Positions 57,701 through 64,000 of a stretch of 64,000 nucleotides of DNA are shown in pieces. Position 1 is the stretch's first letter; every line of letters starts with the position of its first letter. Under the pieces are notes generated by a model. It had not been told where the DNA came from. It ran no database searches and saw only the letters and a program-made list of their open reading frames with translations. Origin of the DNA: Sthenelais limicola (lineage: Eukaryota > Annelida > Polychaeta > Phyllodocida > Sigalionidae); assembly GCA_942159475.1 (NCBI GenBank), contig OW804096.1, positions 37,695,744 through 37,759,743 of the forward strand, given 5' to 3'. Both the position numbers and the translations under genes were made by a program.

Positions 57701-60700
57701 TAAACAGCTATTTTTAGACAACTACATTCATATAGGACGCGTCCTATATGAATATTTTTATAGCACCCCACTTATAGCACCCTTCATATAGCATGCGCAT
57801 ATAATAAAATCAGTTGAAATTAGTGTATATAAAATATAAATAATATCATTTGACATACATGATAGCAATCCACCATTGAGGAGAGGAGAGGTTGTTGGCA
57901 GTTTTGAAGAGAGAAAGACCAATCAGAGCGATGCTAGGTGCAACTGTGAGGGGTCCAATGAACCTGAGTAAGAACCCCACTAGACCAGTTGCACCAGTCA
58001 GTATCTGAGCCACAGCAGCTACAGCAAGTCCACCTTGAATCTGGTGGAAGAGGGCTATATGAGTCAAGGGGTCACAATTATGTACAATTGGAATTTCCAA
58101 AGGCTTTAAATTCATGTAACGTTAGAAATTTGGCATTATTTATTATCACTTTTCCTCTATTCCAAATATATCCAGGTATTCTCAATGTTGTAATTTAATT
58201 TAAAGAATGTATCAAATTTGTGATAAACTATTGAAACTCCAGTTACACATATTTAAGTTACAAATTATTATAAGTTTCAAATCAAACTAAATTAGCATTC
58301 TAAAATATAATTTCTTTCATTATCTAAAATCCTCCACGATTTCGGTCAAATGACGTTTAGATAGGTTGAAAAATCAATAAATAACAGAAGTATATGGAAA
58401 GAGATTTGATGAATTTATGTCCACACTCATTATATCTCCCCTTTATGACTGTAACTGTTTGATATGATGTGCATTTGGATGGTCAATAAAGGGGGAGATA
58501 ACCTTTTCCTTCCCCATAAAGTACAACTACACTTAATTCTGCAATATAGGAAGATCCTTAAAGATAGAATAAACGATTTAAACCAAAGAATGATACAATA
58601 CCTCTCTCATCCTGCTCTGCCAGATGTCTCTGTGTTCATCACTGCCAATGGGTGGAGCTGTAAGATTCCCCATGGTCCCTTCAAAGCAAACATTAAACAT
58701 AATCAAAACATCTTATGTGAGTGCATACAACTGATAGAAAACTAATTATAAGGCTTAATGCCTATATATCACACTACATGCTAGCTGATATATCCTTGTC
58801 TGTGTCAGATATATAAGCTTATATATCTTGTATAGATGATGATAACGGGAAGCTTGCATCTGTATAGGAGGAATAAATAAACTTGTGATATCTGTGTGGG
58901 TTACCAAGACAAACTTAACTATTTTGATTTTGTTTGGGGTGCATATTGGATGTGTATCAATTACTGCCTAATGCGACCCCTCTGAAGGGTTATCAAGCCC
59001 ATGCAAGCCTATATAAGCTATAATGTTGGCTTCTCCACCAGTGTGAAGTCTAGATGTTCCTCTAACATTTTTTCTTATTAATTTTTTCTTATTATTTTTT
59101 CTTATTAATTAAAACTAAAATAAATGGCGATGCTCAAAAGAATGAGTGTTAACACAGAGATAAACTCGTATCATAGACTCTCCGCAGAGATGATCAACTA
59201 TAGAGGAACGTCGATCTAGACTTCCAATGCATCCAACTAGTCAGAAGTTCAGCACCTCAGGATGCCAGTCGACTACATTACACGGTTTTAAAGAGTTGTA
59301 GCTACCAAGCTCTCAATTCAACAATTGAATCTGAAGCAGAGTGCTCCAGATTATTTTACACATATATGTCTATGTAAGGATCAATGACCAATATTCCTGG
59401 CCTGCTGACCAGTGCACTGATGGTGCATGAACCCAGGATGTAGCATCACTGCATTGCACTTTTTGATTATGGCCTAGTAATTAGTAATGCGTAGAGTATG
59501 ATTAATTAGCAGCATTAAGGGATAATTACCATTCACAGGGTACACTGGACATTTCCACTTGTCAAGGGACATAATGGCGACAATAGGAGTGACAAATCCA
59601 AATGAAGCACCTTGAACGATAGGTAGCCTGGAAGACAACTGCTCTTTCTTACTTATTTTTTCTTTCCTTCTTGGCACTCAAAGAGTGACAAGGGCAATAT
59701 GTTTAATTACATACAGATGGAAAATGAATGATATATGATAAATTATTTGTATGGCAATCTTGGCAACCTAAACGTTCCAAGGTGTAGATCAAATAACTTT
59801 CAGATGGGTAGAAAAAGAATGGAAGTTGGGGGAGGGAGATTAGCTTTGAATGAGGTGGGATGGGAATGAGGAAAACAATTTTGCTCATGTACCAGGAGTA
59901 GGAGAAATATACACAAATATAACTCAACGAATAGAAGGAATGTAAATCACAATAAAGAGATTTAACCATTTGTGGAAAATAAACATGATTATTGACAAGC
60001 AAGCCAACAAGCTCAGGTCCCAGAGGAAGACCACTGTATGGTGATCTGGGGAGCTTCTTTTGAATTATTACAATATTAACATGATGTACTTGCCCTATAA
60101 CCTAAATACAAATATTTAATTTGAATTAAAAAAATAAAAAAGCTCACCTAACGCCAAAGAGTGTCTGGAAGAAGGTGACAATGCCAGACACAAATAACAT
60201 GGTAGAGAGTAGCTCCCCAATGGCCTTGTTATCCCCAGCCATGCACAGCTGGGGAGCCAGCAGCAAGGGCAGACCTATGGTGCCTCCTATCACGGTCAGG
60301 TAGTGCTACAAAAAGAATATATTACAAATAAATATCTTTGTCAAAGGTTGCATAACTTATAGCCAATATGCCACTCATGCCACATAAGTTATAGCCAATA
60401 TGCCACTCATAGACAATATGCTTTGGCTCATGCATATAAATGCCTTCAAATTTTTCAAAGCTTAATTCTGTAATTTAATTTGTGAGTGGATGAAGTGGTC
60501 AGAAAATGTGCGATATGCTTGGTTGAACATTCAACCACATTTCCACCTTCATGTAATGATAGTTTTATATTTATTATATTATATATTTTATACTTATTAT
60601 ATTTTATGTATTATTAGCCTATATAGTTTCATCTAATTTTAACTAATGAATGTGTATTCAATCTATATTAGATATGATATTATTATATAATATATTACCT

Positions 60701-62040
60701 GTAGTCCGAGGATAATGCACAAATACCATGGTGGACATTCGTGGACTGAGTATAAGAGATCGTTGTTCCCCTCCCTCTCTTCTTCATCACCTACTGCTAT
60801 TACTGCACTCTCATTGGGGGCACCACTGATTGCAAGTTCCCGCACTTGCTCACAGGTAGCATGCCCTTCCAACTCGAGATTAACCTGATGGTATAGAGGA
60901 TTAGTTCGATTAAATAGAGTAAATGCCTGATTTTAGGTGCTGAGATATAACATAGATTGTTGATAGCCTAATTATAGCATTTAGTCACTGATCTGTATAA
61001 GAAAATGGGTTCGCCTCGGGGTGTTTCCAAAACCAATAAACCCCCTAAACCCCGTCCAAAATCCAAGGTACAGTATTTAATGCTTATTAGAGGTTTTTGA
61101 TTTCCCCACCCCTTCAACCCCTTTCACTCTTTCTATCATCTCCCCCAGTTTTACCCTCTCCAAAACTACCCTACACATCTGTCGTAATTCTTATTTTCTA
61201 TGTCTCGCTTAATTTGCCCTCCTTTCTGTTTCTCCTCTCTCTGTTCTCTCCTATGAGACCTTGCATGCCCTTTAATTCCTGGTCCTACCCGCCCCTCCCG
61301 CCTATAAGGAAAAAGTGATAAACAAATGTGATATGTTACAGAAAAATTAGTCTAAATCGCAACAAATGGATTTTGAAATATCATCACATATAGCTTTAAA
61401 TGTATTAAGCCTTAAATGAAATAAAAAATATAGATACGAGATCAGTGCTACTCATTTTCCTGTATTTAACAAACCACATAAAGATTATCAAGGTACAATC
61501 TTCCATTTTTGCATTAATTCAGTTAAATCGATGCCATAAAACATGATATATGTGTAACAATCATGATTGTTAGGCCATGAGCTTGATGTAAAACGAGTTT
61601 ATAGAGATGTTAAAATAGTATTGTATTCTTCCACTGGTCATCCTTAATGTTTTTTAATCCGTTTGTTGCATCTAATCGTATTTCTTTTAATTATGTCTTA
61701 AAATTGTAAGAGCCCAGATGGCAGGTATTTGAATAAAGTCTGTTGCAAAAACAAAAAAAAAGATATATATATGTGTAAAGCTCTGCAGCTCATTTTTCTT
61801 GCATATAATTACAATATCCACTAAACATTTTAATTAGTGTGCATTTTGCTGAAATTCTCTTACAATTTGTACAGGTAATATAATCAAATTCAATCTAAAT
61901 ATGACTTCTTTCATGAATATATATATATCTTTTAGTTCCCGATCGCGAAATAACCACCACATACACATTACACAATTCTTAACAATTAATTGTGATATAG
62001 CAAGACCACTTACCGGTACGTCATTCGGTTTAGGAGTCAT
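48416..62040 (-). CDS. SLC23: SLC23 family nucleobase/ascorbate transporter, complete, 14 exons
   Basis: Fourteen minus-strand exons (62014-62040, 60699-60884, 60148-60305, 59530-59627, 58602-58678, 57859-58040, 56348-56474, 55520-55676, 54811-54960, 53803-53906, 53166-53295, 49985-50128, 49088-49183, 48416-48732) splice in phase to 1953 bases, 650 residues plus stop, close to known SLC23A1/A2 lengths. Visible landmarks: [15 protein letters not shown] with Q71-H72 in the first helix region, [12 protein letters not shown] (about 124-135), [56 protein letters not shown] (403-422) and [17 protein letters not shown]. Family knowledge: Na+-coupled uptake of nucleobases or ascorbate across the plasma membrane. 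The NAT signature E413-N-x-G-x4-T-K422 has Glu at the position occupied by Pro in ascorbate transporters, so a nucleobase-type (SLC23A4-like) substrate is more likely; that is inference. The chosen start (CTACCATGA) is the first ATG, with only a TTG further upstream in frame. Confidence 0.95.
49088..49183 (-). CDS. SLC23: SLC23 exon 13
   Basis: [20 protein letters not shown], then the final helix ending LDNIIPG. Borders are TTTTTCAG and GTAATG. Confidence 0.92.
49347..49481 (-). mobile_element. tRNA-derived SINE
   Basis: Minus strand shows an A-box-like TGGCACAGTTTTCTAGTG (49463-49479) and a B box GGTTCAAACCC (49418-49428), then a non-tRNA tail. No foldable cloverleaf with an intact acceptor stem was seen, so a SINE, not a tRNA gene. 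Confidence 0.6.
49985..50128 (-). CDS. SLC23: SLC23 exon 12
   Basis: [20 protein letters not shown], then a helix ending SLPQWL. The preceding intron is about 3.0 kb and holds a SINE and minisatellite DNA. Confidence 0.94.
51066..51190 (+). mobile_element. tRNA-derived SINE fragment
   Basis: TAGTGCAGGGACTAGAGCGC resembles an A box and GGTTCAGGGCTCGCACC a decayed B box, followed by a hairpin TTCTCAGGA / TCCTGAGAA. A GC-richer block at about 50540-50850 just upstream may belong to it. Confidence 0.5.
51419..51500. repeat. CCCT and CTCT simple repeat
   Basis: Short runs of CCCT then TCTC; gives spurious open frames on both strands. Confidence 0.85.
51645..51700 (+). mobile_element. GTGATGTGT repeat family, left-end fragment
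   Basis: GTGATGTGTCACAGAGAAAT, then GAGTCACAAGTCGCAAAT, followed by a T-run. Confidence 0.65.
51962..52110. repeat. T-rich minisatellite, ~17-bp unit
   Basis: About eight copies of CGACCACCTTTTTTTC-like units with variants, in the SLC23 intron between exons 11 and 12. Confidence 0.9.
53166..53295 (-). CDS. SLC23: SLC23 exon 11
   Basis: [20 protein letters not shown], then [19 protein letters not shown], matching the KFTALFASLPDPILGGMF helix pair. Confidence 0.95.
53803..53906 (-). CDS. SLC23: SLC23 exon 10, NAT signature
   Basis: Carries the nucleobase-ascorbate transporter signature as [13 protein letters not shown]. The first variable position is Glu (nucleobase type), not Pro (ascorbate type). 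Confidence 0.96.
54811..54960 (-). CDS. SLC23: SLC23 exon 9
   Basis: [16 protein letters not shown], then [20 protein letters not shown], the most conserved block of animal SLC23 proteins. Confidence 0.96.
55520..55676 (-). CDS. SLC23: SLC23 exon 8
   Basis: [18 protein letters not shown] helix, then [17 protein letters not shown] and WFRIPYP, all strongly conserved in the family. Confidence 0.94.
55772..55883. repeat. ~29-bp minisatellite, about 4 copies
   Basis: Unit TTGTCTGAGCTACCTGGGCT plus GGTTTGACT, next to a looser duplication of CCAATC..AAGTCACCCACAG at 55895-56215. In an SLC23 intron. Confidence 0.8.
56348..56474 (-). CDS. SLC23: SLC23 exon 7
   Basis: Hydrophobic start ([16 protein letters not shown]), then GIKIFKLFP before a GTAAGT donor; this equals LLRIQIFKMFP in SVCTs. 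Confidence 0.9.
57195..57808 (+). mobile_element. Foldback element II, copy 2
   Basis: Palindrome at 57197-57334 (AGCAATAATCAAAAATTTAT, then AGGACGAGATTCGTCC), then GCTGACAGCCCTGTTATAG and a small hairpin GCTTCGCGGAG / CTCCGCAAAGC (57669-57697). Lacks the long inverted pair of copy 1. Inside an SLC23 intron. Confidence 0.72.
57859..58040 (-). CDS. SLC23: SLC23 exon 6
   Basis: [16 protein letters not shown], then [19 protein letters not shown], a highly conserved SLC23 block. It ends AT, completed by the G of the next exon. Confidence 0.94.
58602..58678 (-). CDS. SLC23: SLC23 exon 5
   Basis: 25 codons of extracellular loop, including NLTAPP (a possible N-glycosylation site, NLT) and IWQSRMRE, like the HPRIRE stretch of SVCTs. 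Confidence 0.85.
59530..59627 (-). CDS. SLC23: SLC23 exon 4
   Basis: Completes Arg124, then [20 protein letters not shown] and DKWKCPV, matching the RLP..QASAFAF..WKCP region of the family. Confidence 0.93.
60148..60305 (-). CDS. SLC23: SLC23 exon 3
   Basis: Opens with [18 protein letters not shown], completing the QH motif, and ends TFFQTLFGV plus two bases of an Arg codon. Confidence 0.93.
60699..60884 (-). CDS. SLC23: SLC23 exon 2
   Basis: 62 codons: acidic cytosolic N-terminus ([10 protein letters not shown]) then [16 protein letters not shown], the conserved entry to the first helix. Confidence 0.92.
61328..61465 (+). mobile_element. GTGATGTGT repeat family, shrunken copy
   Basis: GTGATATGTTACAGAAAAAT at the left and CTCATTTTCCTG at the right; diverged. 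Confidence 0.5.
61560..61765 (+). mobile_element. Possible retroelement 3' end with AATAAA and A-rich tail
   Basis: Ends GCCCAGATGGCAGG..TTGAATAAAGTCTGTTGC and then an A-rich run (61745-61762), inside SLC23 intron 1. Reads like a non-LTR 3' UTR; no coding part seen. Confidence 0.35.
62014..62040 (-). CDS. SLC23: SLC23 exon 1
   Basis: Nine codons, MTPKPNDVP, in a good Kozak context (ACCATG), then a GTAAGT donor in phase 0. Confidence 0.8.
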
Positions 62041-62059
62041 GGTAGCTGTTTTAATTGTC

Positions 62060-63690
62060 AAAATATTTTCCAAAAATATTTTCGTTTTTTACAGATTCCC
62101 TTCACTTTGGCCTTGTTCGATTACGAAGAGAGAGGGGCAGTCTCTCCCGAGTGTTGGTGCTCGCGTGGATAGTGTTAAGTTGCATTAAATTTGGCTCTAA
62201 ATTGTCAAGAAAATTAAGAGTTAATGATATATCTGACGGAGACAGAGATCCCTAGGACACGGCAGGGATTAATGAAGTATAACGCAGAGCAATGTTGTAG
62301 TTATCCCTCGCCACCAGGCATAATACACTCCATACATTTACACTGATGTCAGAAATATTTTGCTCTTCATCCAACTGTATAAACACGATGGAGAAAAAAA
62401 ATAAATTCATATGCATAATGCCATCAACTAACTATTTAGTTTTATTTAGCATCATGATTGTGTGATATTGAAGTTTTAAAATCATATACACACAAGTATT
62501 TTTTATACATGTATATATAATCAATTGTATTAACATATCAAGCAATAAGACCTAAAATTCATGATGTATAAATAAGACAAACTGTAATATTTTGAATTTG
62601 CAAAACGTGCATGTCCTGTAGCATTAGCAACCATTGTGGTCTCCTGATACTAAATGTCATTTTGAGATAAGTACTAGGAATAGGAAATAATGTACATATA
62701 ATAGCAGATGAATTATATCATTAAAGAGTTGTGATTTTGTTTCTTTATGTTGTAGGAATTGAACGAAGTCAAAACGAATAGTACGACCAGGATACTGAGG
62801 AGAACATGGATCAATTCCAAAAGATGTACCCGATTTTTTAATTAACGCAGGCGAATAAAATCAAATCCGGATAGATTATACTCGGGGACTGTGCATGATG
62901 GCACTAAATGCATATTATAACCAGCCTGTCTCACAATTTTATGACTTGCATTTTCCCATGAATTTTAATCTAATGTTTTAGACAGGAAATGTGTTGTTGT
63001 CGTTGTATTGTGCTCCATTTTAATTAAATATCTTCGTCAAGAAGTATGTTGCATCATGGTTTACTGAGCAGTTTAGTTCTACTTTTTTCAGCTGGTCTTC
63101 CATGCACTATCTCGGCATGGGGTTAATTGTAAGGTTCGGACAGTATAATAAAAAGTTAAATCTATCTAAAACCTTTACTCTAAATTGTAGTGTTAATGGA
63201 TATTCCATGCTGTTCTCCGACATCATACGTCTGCCATAAGTTTAAGAAAAGTTGATGTTTTTACGCAACCCTGTTCTGCTCGTGATAGTATTTATTATCA
63301 GTTGCTGGATGCATTTATACGGACAGATTAGAGGGAACCGGTCTATCTAGGGACACTTCAGATGTTTGATCATCCCAATGCCTCATGGACAATTCATTAC
63401 GTGTATCAAGTACGTTACTGCATGAGGGCAAGAAAGTGTTTTATGATCATAATCCAAGACTCCAGGGCATGTTTACAATGTGAATTGCCGCATCCGCGTC
63501 AAGTATTTCCCAAGCCAATTTAATCAATTTTCCGAAGCTGCTATAATGATTATTATGGTAAAAATTGTACCTGGACCAATACAAGAATTAGGCTTGAGAA
63601 TTATAAATATATTGTGTAATAAAAAATGTTGATGCTCTTTTGATAACAGTTAGTAGTTAAACTACTACAGTTAAGCTCTGAAACCAATCT
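62060..63690. other. Upstream region of SLC23
   Basis: No TATA box in good position and no coding motif recognised; the SLC23 promoter should lie in its first few hundred bases. Confidence 0.4.
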
Positions 63691-63900
63691 GAATCTAATC
63701 ATTCCCTTGGCCAAGGCCTCTCGTGATAAAGAACAGTATCGTCCGCAAATAGTTGAACTCTACTGTTTGTTACAACTTCGGGAAGGTCATTTATTTATTT
63801 TATTTTATTTATTTCATTTACGGCCAAGTCATTAATTTACAAGTATAAACTAAATATATACTACAAATAAAAGTGGACCTGTTTCAAAGAGGAAGATAAA
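63690..63900 (-). pseudogene. Fragment of an RT domain, interrupted
   Basis: Minus-strand reading NDLPEVV..SRVQLFADDTVLYHE (63715-63790) is the catalytic RT block. GPLLFVVYI lies just upstream at about 63865-63890, separated by about 70 bases that end in an AAATAAAAT-rich tail. Confidence 0.7.
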
Positions 63901-64000
63901 TGATGGATCTTCCTCCTCCTCATTTTCCTGAATGAGACTTGCTTTAAACAAAATTATATATAACTACCCTTAATTGTGGGTTATGTATGGCTAGAGGGTC

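Noticed and set aside
1..64000. CRISPR array or prokaryotic operon
   Set aside because: Repeats are either contiguous tandem units or dispersed MITEs; the introns and gene families are animal.

Overview
The window is animal nuclear DNA: AT-rich, gene-poor, with short exons bounded by GT..AG introns and a dense load of dead non-LTR retrotransposons, short inverted-repeat elements, tRNA-derived SINE pieces and tandem repeats. The two spliced genes belong to animal transporter families. The mobile DNA (CR1-like elements and many MITEs) would suit a marine invertebrate such as an echinoderm, hemichordate or mollusc, but I cannot name a species.

Three host genes are supported. (1) An ABCC/MRP-type ABC transporter on the minus strand. 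Seven exons between 321 and 14532 encode the TMD0 region, the L0 linker and the entry to TMD1; the rest lies beyond the left edge. A possible first exon with a TATA box sits near 35.2 kb, which would make intron 1 about 20.7 kb. (2) A complete 14-exon SLC23 (nucleobase/ascorbate transporter) gene on the minus strand, 62040 to 48416. The joined exons total 1953 bases, which is 650 codons plus a stop, and every phase matches. Its family signature carries Glu where ascorbate transporters carry Pro. (3) An intronless plus-strand gene at 44688-45425 for an unrecognised 245-residue coiled-coil protein, behind a compact TATA-less promoter with CCAAT, E-box, ETS and CRE-like sites.

Mobile DNA fills most of the rest. 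A CR1-like element (about 39.1-44.1 kb, minus) has an almost intact endonuclease/reverse-transcriptase ORF, a separate SGNH-esterase-like ORF upstream, two small ORFs and a three-fold 27-nt motif. Older relatives lie at 4.0-4.4, 5.25-8.5 (split by an opposite-strand element), 10.6-11.6 and 63.7-63.9 kb. About fifteen copies of a ~235-bp MITE starting GGGTCAG have 4-bp target duplications. Other families are a CTAGG-ended MITE (one copy split by an element with an 8-bp duplication), three elements in TTAA-like sites, a foldback element nested in another repeat, and several palindromes and minisatellites.

Layout: 0-14.5 kb ABCC exons with retroelement-filled introns; 14.5-35 kb MITE-rich DNA (ABCC intron 1 if the distal exon is real); 35-39 kb minisatellite and polypurine tract; 39-44.2 kb CR1-like element; 44.5-46 kb coiled-coil gene; 46-48.4 kb MITEs and a palindrome; 48.4-62 kb SLC23; 62-64 kb upstream DNA with an RT fragment. 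The transporters need not act together; both are polytopic membrane proteins that happen to lie on the same strand.
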